64,000 bases of DNA from Artocarpus heterophyllus (GCA_025403435.1 CM046342.1:20256631-20320630), one strand, 5' to 3'. Shown: positions 11,748 through 24,379, counted from the stretch's first letter. Program-made: numbers and translations. Notes: generated from the sequence alone by a model not told the origin.

Positions 11748-13364
11748 CGAGGTTTTTACATAATTTTGCAAGTTTGTGATCATGTTATATGCATATATTT
11801 TAGGATCTTAATCTCTCCTATGCTTGAATTGAATTTTATAGAGAGATGGCACTCTAGGTTTCTGTATAATATATATGTTGTCATGGATTATGTGGTGAAT
11901 GTTTATTAATTAATTATGGTTGATTAAATCGTTGTTTAATTATTTATTAATTAATTAATACCGGTTATGGTTCCTTAGAGGTTAGAATTTGTATCTAGGT
12001 TTTTCATGTAATTAGATGGCGGACTATCATCTCCGTCTAGGAATTGTTATTTAATTTTTCATTTGTAAGAATTTTGTAATTAAATAATTATTCGGAGAAG
12101 ATGGATCGAGAAGTCGGATCTAGAAGATTGATGATGGTGCCTCCAGGTATTTTCTGAGTCTCTAATTTTATGTTTTTGAATTGTTAAAAATAAAATTGAT
12201 GAATTGCATTAAAATTGTATTTTCTGGATTGAGGGTTTTCTGCTCGGTCGGCATGCCGGACCTCACAGTTTGGCAGGCCGGATATGTGGTCCGGTAGGCC
12301 GACAGTGGGGCAAAAATTTTGGTGCTCTGCCGGCAGGCTGAACCTTCTTGTTCGGCAGGCCGAACCTTCATAATCGGCAGGCCGATCACCCAGACCAGCC
12401 TGCCAACCGAGAGTTGCCGGGTGTCCAAAAAAGGTGCAATTTCTCCGGTGCAGTTTTAATTTTATTTTTGGGACGATTCTGAGAAACATTAAATTTAGAT
12501 ATGACCGGAAATATGAAGTATTCGATTCATATGGGATTGAAGACTTAAAGATGGATATTACATGAAGAAGGATACAGCTTGAGGATTCAAGGATGAAGAA
12601 TCGAAAAATGTCTCGATTATTCTCTTGTAATCTTAGTTTTCTATTCTCTAGGGTGGAACCATAATATTACGGTTATTATTATTTTGCTTGTAGCTTTGCT
12701 TGATTGCTTTGCTTGTTTGCATTATAATATGATTTACCATTTATATTGATAACATGTCATATAGAATAGGGAGTGCCGCTCATATTAAAATTGTTCATGC
12801 ATAATTTTAAAATAAAACCTTGACTTCAAAAGATTGAGTGGGAGAAGGTTTTTGAAGAGAGGACCTAAGGCCTCCATTGTTGGTCCATAGGAAGAACATG
12901 GTGGTCCCGACCCCTAGGAAGGGATTTCTATCATGTACCAGATTGGATCTCTGAAAGGATAAGGTATTTTAGTATGATTTGTGGTTGCACACCCCTAGGT
13001 GGTGATTATAAATCATGGATAAAATATTGAAATGGTGGTTATACACTCACGTTGATTTTATTATTAACCTCCCCTAGGAGCTCTGTTAATAAAATTAATG
13101 GCCAAAGAAACGATTATTAGTATATGCTGGATCATACGGGTCCTGGATGGCAAATATTAATCAGGAGGGGATCCGTGTTCCTGATTGAATTTGGCATGAC
13201 TCCCCTAGGAGCTTGTTAAATTCTGAGTTGGGAATTATCGTTGTAAGGTTGTGATATTTTCAAGGTTTTGACACAGAAACACATTCGTATGATTTTAAAT
13301 GATTGTGTTATCTTACTAAATTATTATATATGTTTGGTATATGATTCTTTATTGTAGATTGAAA
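11748..13364 (+). other. Copia-2 untranslated leader
   Basis: About 1.6 kb of AT-rich sequence without a supported gene, conserved in Copia-1 and Copia-3. It contains the palindrome array at 12247-12407 and runs to the gag ATG. Confidence 0.75.
12247..12407 (+). repeat. Palindrome array in Copia-2 leader
   Basis: Units begin at 12247, 12269, 12290, 12329, 12351, 12373 and 12394: steps of 22, 21, 39, 22, 22 and 21 bp. The best copy is TTCGGCAGGCCGAA at 12351. Copia-3 has one extra unit here; the rest of the spacing is the same. Confidence 0.88.
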
Positions 13365-14864
13365 ATGTCTAAAAATGCTTTATCATCGATACTTGACAAA
13401 AACCAATTAACCGGTGAGAACTATAACGATTGGAAACGGAACCTGGACATCGTCCTTTCCTTTGAGAAACTGAAATATGTTCTGACAACTCCTTGTCCTC
13501 CTGAACCTACGGGAGACTCAAGTAATGAGCAATTCCAAGCGTACGACCGCTGGAAAGATGCTAATGATCAGGCCTGCTGCTATGTTATGGCTAGCATGAA
13601 CAACATGTTGCAGGCTCAACATCAGGATTATGAGACTGCGAAGCAAATCTTAGATAATCTTGAGGATATGTTCAGAGGCCAGGCCATAACAAAGCGGCAA
13701 GGGGCGCTTCAGAAACTCTTAAACTGTAGACAGAGACCGGGGATGTCTGTAAAGGAGCATATGATGTTGGTCATGGGTTACCTCGCTGAGGCTCAAACCA
13801 ATGGAGCCGACATCAATGCTGAAACTCAGATGACTATGGTCTTTGAGACTCTGTCTAAGGAATTTATTCCATTTAGATCTACTTTTAATTTAAGCAATAG
13901 ACGGGATATGACCTTGACAGAACTGATGAAACAGTTACAGGAGTTTGAACTGCTGATCAGGGAGTCTCCTGCTGGTGGTGAGGCCAATATGGTAGCTGCT
14001 TCTGGTTCCAATCCTAACTCTGGGAATGGAAAGAAGCAACGGGCCAAGAGTGGGAAGTCTTCTATTCCTGCTACTACCAAGAGCAAGAAGAAGAAGAAGA
14101 AGAACCCAAAGAAGCTTAAGTGCTTCTTTTGTGGTAAGGTCGGGCATATAAAGAAGCATTGCAAGGACTTCCTTTCCAAGGGAGGTAGGTGTGATCTTCT
14201 ATATTTAGAAACTTGTTTGGTTGAGGAATCCAGTGACATCCGGGTCATAGATTCCGGTGCAACTAATCATGTTTGTGTTTCTCTACAGGTATTCAAAGAA
14301 ACAAGAAGTCTACTTCGTGAAGACTTAACGCTTCGGATGGGCGATGGATCCTTGGTCTCAGCGGAAGCAGTGGGAGATGTCCATCTTCATTTTGATAATT
14401 ATAGGAGTTTAATTTTGCGAGACTGTTTTTATGTTCCTAAATTTAAAAGGAATTTAATTTCTGTATTTTCTTTATTTAAAGACTCCAACGTGGTATGTTT
14501 TAATGAAAAAGTGGTGATTCGTAAAAACAAATCTTTTATCTGTTCTGGATGGATGCAAAATAATCTATATTTTATCAAACCTAAGATGGACTTATTGCTT
14601 AATGCTAAGATAAATGATAATAACTCAAAAAGACCTAAAACTTCTCACTCTAATAAGACTTATCTTTGGCATTTGCGCCTTGGCCATATTAACCTGAATA
14701 GGATTCAAAGGTTGTTAAGGGATGGACCTTTAAATCACTTAAAGGTGGAATCTATACCTCAATGTGAATCTTGTTTGGAGGGTAAAATGACCAAAAGACC
14801 ATACGGGTCTAGGGGCAATAGGGCCGAAGGGGTTCTAGAACTTGTGCATAGTGATGTTTGCTGA
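13365..14864 (+). pseudogene. Copia-2 gag, protease and pre-integrase part of gag-pol
   Basis: The ATG at 13365 (MSKNALSS) is preferred over an in-frame upstream ATG at 13341 because all three copies share it and the reading frame is similar from there. In order: gag domain (residues about 1-200); a lysine-rich stretch; zinc knuckle CFFCGKVGHIKKHC at 14121-14162; protease core IDSGATNH near 14250; pre-integrase HLRLGH...CESC near 14670-14775. The frame ends at a TGA at 14862-14864, where Copia-3 has GGA, at the start of the integrase core. In an intact element this would be one polyprotein with the following segments. Confidence 0.9.
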
Positions 14865-14867
14865 CCG

Positions 14868-15790
14868 ATGAACATCCAGGCACGAGAAGGGTATGAGTAC
14901 TTCGTCACTTTTATTGACGATTACTCAAGATATGGGTATGTGTACCTAATGCACCACAAAAACGAAACTTATGATAAGTTCAGGGAGTTTCGGGCTGAAG
15001 TGGAAAAGCAATTGGGTAGACCCATAAAGGCACTTCGATCTGATCGAGGTGGGGAATACCTTTCTGATGAGTTCTTAGGACACTTGTTAGAGAATGGGAT
15101 TTTATCCCATTTGATTACGCCGGACACTCCGCAGCAGAATGGCGTAGCGGAGAGAAGGAATAGGACTTTGTTGGACATGATTAGGTCCATGATGAGTTAT
15201 TCATCATTGCCTTTATCCTTTTGGGGATATGCACTATAAACCGTATGTTATCTTTTGAACAATGTGCCTTCAAAATCGGTCCCTAAAACTCCTCACGAGT
15301 TGTGGACAAGACGGAAGACATCTTTAAACCATATTCGCATATGGGGATGTCCAGCTCATGTCCTGTTTAAGGATCCGAATAAGTTGGAAGCACGTTCGGA
15401 AGTTTGCGTGTTTGTAGGATATCCAAAAGGGACTAAAGGGGGTTATTTTTATAACCGTAAGGAAAATTAAGTCGTGGTTTCAACAAATGCAACTTTCCTT
15501 GAGGAGAGTTACATGAACGACTTTAAACCTCGAAGCAAAGGGGTGCTTGAGGAGTTAAGGGGAGATTCGTTCACTCTGGAGGTTCCGAACGAAACCATTC
15601 CGATCGGTGTAGAAAAACCAAACAAACCTGAACAACAACCTTAGGGGCTTTGGCGTAGTGGGAGGATCAGGCGTCAACCTGCAAGGTACATGTTCAATGG
15701 GGAGGTCTTTTTGGCTGAACCGGATGAATATGACAGGGATCCTTATACTTACGCAGAAGCTATGGAGGATGTTGATTCAAACTCTGGACA
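14868..15790 (+). pseudogene. Copia-2 integrase part of gag-pol
   Basis: The integrase DDE core is visible: [13 protein letters not shown] near 14910, [11 protein letters not shown] near 15037 and PQQNGVAERRNR near 15130. It would insert the cDNA copy into host DNA. Stops lie at 15237-15239 (CAA in Copia-3), 15468-15470 (AAA in Copia-3) and 15642-15644 (CAA in Copia-3). A 1-bp deletion near 15780 shifts the frame before reverse transcriptase. Confidence 0.9.
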
Positions 15791-15796
15791 GAGGCC

Positions 15797-17317
15797 ATGA
15801 ACATAGAGATGAAGTCTATGGAGACTAATCGGGTCTGGGAGCTTGTGGATCTTCCCGAAGGGGTAAAACCCATAGGGTGTAAGTGGATCTACAAGTGGAA
15901 AAGAGGAGTGGATGGAAAGGTCGAAACCTTTAAGGCTAGACTGGTAGCTAAGGGTTATACGCAAAAGGAAGGAATCGATTATGAGGAAACCTTTTCGCCT
16001 ATAGCCATGCTTAAGTCTATCCAGATTCTCTTGTCCATAGCTGCCGCTCTCGACTATGAGATTTCGCAGATGGATGTCAAGACGGCTTTTCTTAATGGCT
16101 ATCTTGATGAGTCCATTTATATGGAACAACCAGACGGGTTCAAGGTCGCGGGTCAAGTGGGGAAGGTTTGTAAGCTGCTAAAGTCAATTTATGGACTTAA
16201 GCAGGCATCCCGTTCTTGGAACATAAGATTTGATCAAGTGATCAAGACTTATGGGTTCTCACAAAATATGGATGAACCATGTGTTTACAAACACATAAAG
16301 GATGGGAGTGTGGTTTTTCTACTGCTCTATGTAGATGACATTCTGCTAATTGGCAATGACGATGGGGCGTTGTCATCGGTCAAATTATGGTTGACCAAGC
16401 AGTTTGACATGAAGGACTTAGGTGAGGCTAATTTTGTTCTCGGTATCCATATCATTCAGGATAGGAAGAACAAAATGATAGGTTTGTCTCAGGCCAGCTA
16501 CATAGATAAAATTCTCAGGAGGTTTGCAATGCAGGATTCCAAGAAAGGTGGGCAACCATCTAGGTCTGGGATTACTCTTTCTAAGAAAGACTCACCAAAG
16601 TCTTATGAAGAAAAAGAATACATGAAGAAGGTGCCTTATGCTTCGGCAGTGGGTAGTCTCATGTATGCCATGCTTTGCACTCGACCAGATATTTGCTATG
16701 CGGTCAGGATTGTAAGTCGATTTCAGGCGGATCCAGGACCAAACCATTGGGTTGCGGTAAAGCATATTTTCAAGTACCTGAGAAGGACTCGAGGGTATAT
16801 GCTTGTGTATTCGGGCGAGGACTTGACTCCTCAAGGATACACTGATTCAGATTTTCAATCTTGTCTGGATTCTAGGAAATCGACTTCGGGGTTTGTGTTT
16901 ACTCTGGGTGGCGGTGCCATCAGTTGGAGAAGTGCAAAGCAAGATTGCACTTCGGATTCAACGATGGAGGCCGAGTATGTGGCGGCTAGTGATGCTTCGA
17001 AAGAAACAATGTGGCTCCGCAAGTTCCTTGCGGATCTTGAGGTAGTTCTTGGTATGAATAAAGCGGTATCACTGTACCGTGATAACAGTGCGGCAGTAGC
17101 TAATGCTAAGGAACCAAGATTTCACAAGAAGAGTAAGCATATTGATCGGAAGTATCATGTGATAAAGGACTTCGTTGAGGGCGGGCATGTCACGGTGTGC
17201 AAGATCGTGTCAGAGGACAATTTAGCTGATCCATTTATGAAGACACGTACTGGGAGAGTCTTCGAGAGGCATGTGGAAGCTATGGGGATGCAAAATTTGT
17301 TGTATTTACTCACTTAG
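15797..17317 (+). pseudogene. Copia-2 reverse transcriptase and RNase H part of gag-pol, open throughout
   Basis: A 506-residue open frame from an internal Met. Reverse transcriptase: [11 protein letters not shown] near 15940, [13 protein letters not shown] near 16068 with a catalytic Asp, and [13 protein letters not shown] near 16325 with the Asp pair intact. RNase [10 protein letters not shown] near 16840, STMEAEYVA near 16960 and a DNSAAVANA segment near 17080. The C-terminal LADPFMKT matches the family's usual LADPFTK ending. It has no stop, but upstream stops and the frameshift cut it off from a normal polyprotein start. Confidence 0.92.
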
Positions 17318-17320
17318 TGC

Positions 17321-17331
17321 AAGTGGGAGAT
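17321..17331 (+). other. Polypurine tract of Copia-2
   Basis: AAGTGGGAGAT directly before the 3' LTR, the usual plus-strand primer site of Copia elements. Confidence 0.85.
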
Positions 17332-19343
17332 TGTTAGACATGTATGCCCTAAGGAGTAAAAATGTAATACGTTTTTGGAGACATTTTTATCAATAAAGCA
17401 TTTATTCATTTATCTATATACCAAATCTTGTCCTCTTTACGTTCATATTTGTTGAATGTATGATAAGCAAACAGTAGTCTGAGACTGTCAGTCTAAACCT
17501 TAAGAATTGGGCATATGATGGGATGATTATGCGATAGACACGATTCTTAAGGTGACGATCTAAAATGTATGATCCTCAATCGAGAGAATAAAGTTAGGCG
17601 CTTTATTCTTGTAAAGATTGTTATGTTGTCTATATCCCTTTTGGGAGATGGTTTGTCTTGGCCATCAGAGTTGGACTTCGTGAATAGAAACATTGGCACG
17701 TTGTCATAGGTGACGATGTATTGGATCGGGACATAAAGTGAATTGATTTGGATTAATAATTCTGTCTTGGCAAATCGATTCACTTTAGACAGTCATTTGT
17801 ATGTATCTTAATCCTAAGATGAATAGTGGGCCTATTGTCTCGACTTGTGTCTTTTGATGTACCAATGGGTGACTCCCACATCTCTATAGTGGTATGCATG
17901 CCGGTACATTGGAGGCATGACTCTTGATAGCGTAGACTTGTTATTCATTGATATGGAATCCATAGCTCCTCTTTAGGAGTAATGATATCCTCTTATATGC
18001 GTTGTCCTATAATTGGAAAACTGGAGCGCTCAACCATTTGGATACATAGGTGTAACCGAATGGTATACTATCTTTGGATGGTAAGTTTTCTAGTGGTGAG
18101 ACAATGGAACGTAAGATAAAAATAATCGGGAAGGTAAGACAGAATTTGTCCTTAAGCCGATTATGGATGATCATATGGCGATACGATACACTATGATATG
18201 TCATGGAGACTTAGCTACACGAGCTTCGTAATTCTATAAAGTTCGAGAGTGCAGCTCCAAGCTTTTAGTGGAGTAGCGTTGGAGTTGATAATTGTGAAAT
18301 GTATATCTGGGATATTGGGTTTCATAATTATCATGAGCTTGAACTTTATAGGTCCATTTTGGTCCCCTTTGCTAGCTCACAAAATCCTGTAACGACACGG
18401 CGTGCTTTTCCAATAATTGGTGACTTATGTCGGATTTATCAGATTGGTTTAAAATTTGTAAGAATCAAATAATTCATGTCTGTTTATCAGTTGAATTAAT
18501 TTTGTAAGAAATTAGTTCAAGATAAACTTGTTGAATTATTGCGATCAGATAATTCTTGTCTGTTTATCGGTTGTTTTAATTTTGGACAAATTAGAACAAG
18601 ATAAACTTGTAGAATTATTGTGAATTGATTTATTTTCTTAGAGATTATCTTGATAAAGTTTGTTTTGATCAGATAACTTCTCTATTGGGTTATTTGAATC
18701 AAAACTGAGACTTTATCCTTTAGAATCTCGGGTGGAAAATAAAAGATTCACGAAGATTTTTTCTCGGGAGTTCGGCCTGCCGGATGACGTGTTCGGCCTG
18801 CCAAACTGGCCTGTTCGGCCTACCGATCAGCGGAGATAAGATTACGCATTTTCACGCGGATCTTATCAGATATTGATCCAAACTTGATTCTGTTTCGAGT
18901 TTTTGAGACCTAATCTGATATGGACTGACCCCAAGACTAATAGGTATAAAAAGGGAGTGAGTCTCATAATTTACTCAGATCAATTTGAGAGATTAAGAGT
19001 GATACTCTTCTAGTGAGCATCTAAAAACTCCCTGAGAGCTTTTGTTCACAAATCACGAGCACTAGCTTTGGGTTCTCTCTGTTGGTTGGAAGGAGAGTCA
19101 CCGGTGGAAGAGCTGTACGTGTGAGCCCACACTCACTCCGGTTGTGGATAGAGAATAGCAAAGAAGACCAGTTGGTTGAGGCTCTTCTGGAACGTTACTT
19201 CTCTACACGGATTGCGGAGGTTCTTTGGCACACTGAGGTTAGTAAGATCTGTCTAATTTATACATATAACATGTCAAACTTGCGTTTTGGAAATTACTCT
19301 GATGAAAATTTTTAAAATTTCGTTGCGCACTTTGTTTCCAACA
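17332..19343 (+). repeat. 3' LTR of Copia-2
   Basis: 2012 bp, TGTTAG...CCAACA. Closely similar to the 5' LTR, but 22 bp shorter because one palindrome unit is missing. TATA box at 18945-18952. Followed by target duplication TTCAA at 19344-19348. Confidence 0.94.
18771..18827 (+). repeat. Palindrome array in Copia-2 3' LTR
   Basis: Units begin at 18771, 18792 and 18814 (steps 21, 22). The fourth unit of the 5' LTR is absent. Confidence 0.87.
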
Positions 19344-19348
19344 TTCAA

Positions 19349-21294
19349 CCCGAATATTAGTTATTCCCAACAAAGATAAGCCGTACAAGTTTTACATAGA
19401 TACTTTAGGGCGCAGACTTGGATGTGTATTGATGCAACATGGACGCGTGGTGGCGTATGGATCGAGGTAGCTACAGCCTCACGAGCGGAATTATCCTACT
19501 CACAATTTAGAGCTTACAGCGGTGATTCACGCGCTGAAGATCTGGAGATGTTATTTGTATGGGGTGACATTTGATGTTTTCTCTAATCATAAGAGCTTGA
19601 GGTATCTATTCACTCAAAATGATCTCAACTTGAGGCAGCGAAGGTGGATGGAGTACATGGAGGATTATGATTTCACACTGCAGTACCATCCTAGGAAAGC
19701 TAATGTAGTCGCGGATGTGCTTAGCAGGAAGTCTGTAGGAATTCTTGCTTGTTTGGCTCTTAAAGATCGGAAAAGAGATGCGACAGTGAGTGAGTACAGA
19801 TTACAGTATTATGAAGACTATGATTGAGCTTCGGTGTACCATATGGAGATGACCCCAGCTCTTGTTCAGATGGTAAAAAAGAATTAGTGGCAGGACCAGC
19901 ATCTGCGGGGAATCTGGACGTAGATTCTAGACGGAGAGCAATTTGAAGAATAGAAAGTGCATACCGATGGATTGTTGTACTTTTAAGAGTGCCTAGCAGT
20001 TCCAACAATCGTAGAGGTGATGAAAGCCGTTATGGATGAAGCCCACAAGTCTTAGTTTGCCATTCATCCAGGGAGCATGAAGATGTATCATGATCTAAAA
20101 AGGCAATATTGGAGGAGAGGTATGGAGAAGGACATTCGAGAATATGTGGCCAAGTGTACGACGTGGCTTTAGGTGAAAGCCGAGCATCAGAAGCCTGCAG
20201 GTCAGCTTCAGTCCCTTCCTATTCTAGGGTGGAAATGGGAGCACGTGACGATGGATTTCCTTACCGATTTGCCAGGGACGGAGCAAAGGCATGATCCAAT
20301 TTGGGTCATGGTCGACAGGTTAATGAAATTGGCACATTTCATCCCGTTTAGGTCAACAAGTTTAAGGAGAGTTCTTGGAGAGTTGTACCTGCAGAATATA
20401 GTGCGATTGTACGGAGTTCCTTTGTCCATCACACCCGATAGAGACACCAGGTTCAATGCTAAGTACTAGAGGAGCTTTCAGGAGGCTTTAGGTACAGATT
20501 TGAATTTTAGAATGACATTTCATCTTCAGACCAATGGGCAATCTGAGCTAGTTATTTAGATTCTTGAGGACATGTTGCGGGCTTGTGCATTAGACTTCGG
20601 CGGCAACTGGAAGAAATATTTGCACCTGGTAGAGTTCGTATACAACAACAACTATCAAGCAAGCATTGGCATGGCACCATTTGAGGCACTATACGGGCGA
20701 CCGTGTCAGTCACTGGTGTGTTGGGCAGAACCAAAAGATAGGATTATTCTTGGGCCAAATGAGATTCATGATAGCAACGAGAAAGTCGCTATAATTTGGG
20801 ATCAATTGAAGGCAGCTCAGAGTCGACAGAAGAGTTATGCAGATAGAAGACATTGACCCTTGGAATTTATGGTAGGACATTTTGTCCTCTTGAAAGTATC
20901 GCCTCGTAAAGGCGTTATGCGGTTTAGAGTAAGTGGTAAGCTTGCACCGAGATATGTTGGACCGTTAGAGATCACTCAGCGTATTGGTATGGTTCCTTAT
21001 TGGCTCAACCTTCCCCCTGAACTTTCTCATGTTCATGATGTGTTCCACATGTCGATGCTTAGGAAGTGTCCACTTGAGCAGAGTAAGGTAGTTTCATTTC
21101 GCAATGTATAGGTTCGAGAAGACACAACGTACGAGGAAGTGCCAATTCAGATTATCAATCAAAAAATGTTCAGCTTGTGTCATCGTGACATACCATTAGT
21201 AAAGGTCGTGTGGTAGCATCATGGAGTTGATGAAGCCACTTGGGAGTTAGAGTCGAGCATGCGAGAGTTGTATCTGCATCTGTTTTGTTTCTAA
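19349..21294 (+). pseudogene. Tekay-1 RNase H, integrase and chromodomain, broken
   Basis: The coding sequence resumes after Copia-2. RNase H segments: FYIDTLGRRLGCVL near 19390 and [15 protein letters not shown] near 19585. Integrase zinc-finger region near 20040-20190, core FLTDLPGTEQ near 20255 with DRLMKLAHF near 20310, and the NGQSEL segment near 20535. The chromodomain ends at TAA 21292-21294 (VWxHHGVDEATWELESS near 21210), placing the element in the chromoviruses. Many stops interrupt it, several CAG-to-TAG relative to Tekay-2. TAGs at 20170-20172 and 20557-20559 are shared with Tekay-2. Confidence 0.9.
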
Positions 21295-21329
21295 ACTAAT
21301 ATGTAAATTTTGGGGGTGAAATTTCTTTT

Positions 21330-21342
21330 AGGGGTGGAGAGT
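21330..21342 (+). other. Polypurine tract of Tekay-1
   Basis: AGGGGTGGAGAGT immediately before the 3' LTR; the same tract occurs in Tekay-2 at 59143-59155. Confidence 0.8.
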
Positions 21343-23497
21343 TGTAATGCCCCAAAATTTAGTAAGTCATATTAAAATGTAAAATGGTAGATTAGTGTGC
21401 CACAATGAATACTTTAAACTTAATTTGATCATTTGGTGAAATTTTTGAATTTAAAGTTGTTTTGATTACTCTAATGATTTTTAGTTGATTTTGATTATTT
21501 TTTACTATTATTCTGAATTTTTAAAATAAAAAAATTTGTCAAATACCAAACTTGTCCCATTTGAAATCGGTGTGCTGCACACAGTTTTTCTACAGCAAAC
21601 TGCCTCTCCCTTTCTCTATTTATTTCCCCCTCTCTTCCACTCTCCCTCACTCTCAGCTCTCTCTCTCTCTCTCTCCCACATATTTCTCTCTCTCACTCTA
21701 CCTCGCTCTTTCTCTCCCATTTTCCCCCAAAATTTTTGAATCAAATCGAGCCCCAAGCATTGGTTAGGTGGATTGGAGGCTCGGGAATGTGATTGAGTAA
21801 CCAAAAACGTGATTTAAAGCTTCGATTTGAGGTTAGTTTTGAAATTTTCATTTTTTCTTGCATTTTGAAACTTAAGCTTATTTGAACTTAGAAAACCTTT
21901 TATCTAAGTTAGGGAAACTTAGAACAACTAGAATCTAATCTTTATTTGAAGAAAAATGAATTCGAATCAAGATTTTTCATTTTTCTCCATTTTTCACCAT
22001 TTTTGGATTTTCTTGGATTTTGTGTGCAAATCTTATTTAAATGAGTTTAAAAGTATCCTACTATGTTTTTCTATCATCTATGATTGATTTTCATGCCTAA
22101 GAATTAAGAAAAGCAGGTTGAAATGAGGATTGGGACTCAGGAGGCCGAGAACCCGTGCTTGGAAAATTTTGGAATTTTCTAGTTCGGCAGGCCAAATTCA
22201 TACGTCCGGTAGGTCAAACCTAGAAAAAGTTCGGCCGACCAGACTTGGTCTTTCGACAGGCCGAATTGTGCCATTTGGCCGGCCGAACCAGTGTGACAGG
22301 CAGACCGACCATGCATGGTGAAATTTTGTGATTTTTCATCCGTTTTTACTGTTTTGAACCCCAATTGAAATCCCAACTTTATAAAATGATTTTATCAACA
22401 CCAATGGCACACCAGGACACCAAGAACTAATTTAGCAATTGAGGATATCTTAAACTAGATACTGATAGACCTAGTTTTTATTTAAGGTCATTTGTAGTTC
22501 CGCGGAGCTAACGTATAGTGGACTGGAATTTTGATGTGGGACATTGGCACGAGTATTAAGATAGGACTTCTGCCCCCTTTCCTTTGGTAAACTAATTTCA
22601 AATGATTTTGGCCTTAAAAAGGGTTTTTATCAAAAAAATTTCAACGGTTGTTTGAAAAAGAAATTTTATCGATTATTTTATAAACCGTGAATTAAGGTGA
22701 ATTTTATAATGAACTCCATAACAAATGTAAATGAGAATACCTAGTAAATGGGTTTTAAATAATGATAGAAAAGAATATAAGGGCATGATGCCATATCAGA
22801 GATCGGGTCGTGTAGCGTGCGACCTTGAGAACAGGTCCTGAAACCCAACTGGGCCACTGCGATGGTGTTATATATATGGTTTGCTAAGGAAAAGAAAATG
22901 ATGTTCTTTCCGGTCGACCAATCAACTATTTTTTGGATAAGACTAATTTTGTTTAATTTTATTTATCTAAGTCTTGTCTTAAGTAATTTGCTCAATATTG
23001 AAATTTCCTTTTTAAACTTTAATGTTTCTTAAAATATAATCCTACTAAGCCTTTCGCTCACATTTTATTTGTTTTCAAACTTTTTCCCCTTCTAGGTGGA
23101 TTTTAGCTTAGGTTCAGAGAGGATTCCACAAACAGGACTTAGGAGCAATAGAAGGACCTAGTAGGTTATTTAAATAATAATATCAAACAATGTAACATTT
23201 TAACTTTCTCTTTACTTGGACTGTGGTTGTAATATAATATTGTCAGTACTATATGTGTGCACAATACGTGGTTCAGTGGGACCCATTCTCGTTCCTTTTA
23301 TTTCTCTGTACTCTTTAATTATTTACTTTGATATTCTCATTTGTTCAATTATTATAAATGCTTGTTCTAAAAAGCACTTTAAAATTATCCACATTTTCTT
23401 GATTAGTCTAAATGCTTAAATTTATATCTTTGCTAAAATTCTTATTAATTAACTTAATTAACCGGCCACGCCACCTGCCGTACTCTAGGACATGACA
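21343..23497 (+). repeat. 3' LTR of Tekay-1
   Basis: 2155 bp, beginning TGTAATGCCCC and ending ATGACA. It aligns over its full length with the Tekay-2 LTRs. It has a CT-rich block at about 21608-21720 that generates spurious low-complexity reading frames, and the palindrome array at 22182-22308. Confidence 0.9.
22182..22308 (+). repeat. Palindrome array in Tekay-1 LTR
   Basis: Units begin at 22182, 22204, 22229, 22251, 22273 and 22295 (steps 22, 25, 22, 22, 22). Typical units are TTCGGCAGGCCAAA and TTTGGCCGGCCGAA. Same unit type as the Copia arrays although the LTRs are otherwise unrelated. Confidence 0.87.
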
Positions 23498-24240
23498 ATC
23501 TATCTTTGTAGGATCTAACAAGATACCTTTATGAGAAATTACATGCTCTAAAAACTTGATCTCAATCATCTAGATGCTACACTTCTCCCTTTTCGCATAA
23601 AGCTGATGATCCCTTAAAGTTTACAATACTATTCTAAAGTGTTCGGCATGTTCTTCCTGAGTCTTGGAATACTCCAAAATATTATCAATAGAAACCCCCA
23701 CGAACCAATATAAGTAAGGCCGAAAAATCTTATTCATAAGGCCCATAAATGCTGTAGGGGCATTTGTCAGCCCAAAAGGCAAGACTCAAACTTAAAATGG
23801 CCATATCAAGTCTGAAAGGCGGTCTTTAGAATGTCTTCTTCTTGAATCCTTAATTGTTGGTAACTGGACCTGAAATCAACCTTATAAAGGAACCTTGGTC
23901 CTCCAAGTTGGTCAAACAATTCATCAGTTCTTGTTAATGAGTACATGTTCTTTATGGTCATTTGATTTAGCTTCCTATAATCCATATAAAGTCTTAAGGG
24001 CCCATCAACTTTCTTAGCAAAAAGAACTAAAGCACCCCAAGATGAGGTGCTTCTTTGAATAAACCCTTTACTTAAAAGCTCATCCAACTGCTTTAGTAAT
24101 TCCTCAAGCTCGTCAGGAGTCATATGATAAAGAGAAGTGGAAACCAGTTAGCCTCTTGGAACTAAATTGATGCAAAATTCAATCTCTTTGTTTAGCGGTA
24201 ACTTGGCAACTCATCAAGAAAAACATTTAGATATTCGTCT
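23498..24240 (-). pseudogene. Gypsy-3 reverse transcriptase, N-terminal half, broken
   Basis: The open segment 24123-23806 encodes a reverse transcriptase N-terminus: [30 protein letters not shown], then [13 protein letters not shown]. Below 23806 the frame continues with shifts: [11 protein letters not shown] near 23770, then a site near 23690-23660 reading SIDNILEYS where IDDILVYS is expected, so the second Asp of the catalytic pair is lost. The sequence stops at Tekay-1. Confidence 0.82.
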
Positions 24241-24379
24241 AGCACAAACAACCAAGAGTATTGATCAATAGTACCAAGTTCAACATCAATGGCAAATAAG
24301 TTCCCATAAGTGGCAAGTCTCCGTCTACCACCAATGCATGCTCTACAAATAGAATTAGGTGCAAGTGCTTCTCACTGGC

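Larger units (their letters stand above)
9700..19343 (+). mobile_element. Copia-2: full-length Ty1/Copia retrotransposon
   Basis: The element is 9644 bp with all parts: 5' LTR 9700-11733, primer site, leader, gag-pol 13365-17317, polypurine tract, 3' LTR 17332-19343 and a 5-bp target duplication. Its LTRs are closely similar but differ by loss of one 22-bp array unit, so it is moderately young. Long LTRs and gag type suggest the Angela/Tork side of Copia, but I am not sure of the lineage. It lies inside Tekay-1. Confidence 0.95.
7449..23497 (+). mobile_element. Tekay-1: Ty3/Gypsy chromovirus, split by Copia-2, 5' end off-window
   Basis: The parts are 7449-9699 (gag, protease, reverse transcriptase) and 19349-23497 (RNase H, integrase, chromodomain, 3' LTR). 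The Copia-2 insertion duplicated TTCAA at 9695-9699 and 19344-19348, and Tekay coding sequence is continuous across the join when compared with Tekay-2 near 57160. The left end was interrupted by Copia-1, so the 5' LTR is not visible. The 3' LTR ends TGACA at 23497, followed by ATCTA, the probable target duplication whose partner is out of view. It is heavily decayed. Confidence 0.92.

Noticed and set aside
19082..19315. Plus-strand frame in the R/U5 part of the Copia LTRs (also 11511, 47222, 54900)
   Set aside because: The 19082, 47222 and 54900 versions start at TTG or a similar codon, not ATG. There is no homology and the sequence is simply conserved LTR.
21536..21804. Leu/Ser-rich frames in CT-rich blocks (also 42485, 43081, 59324)
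   Set aside because: Low-complexity CT repeats inside Tekay LTRs give spurious open frames on both strands.
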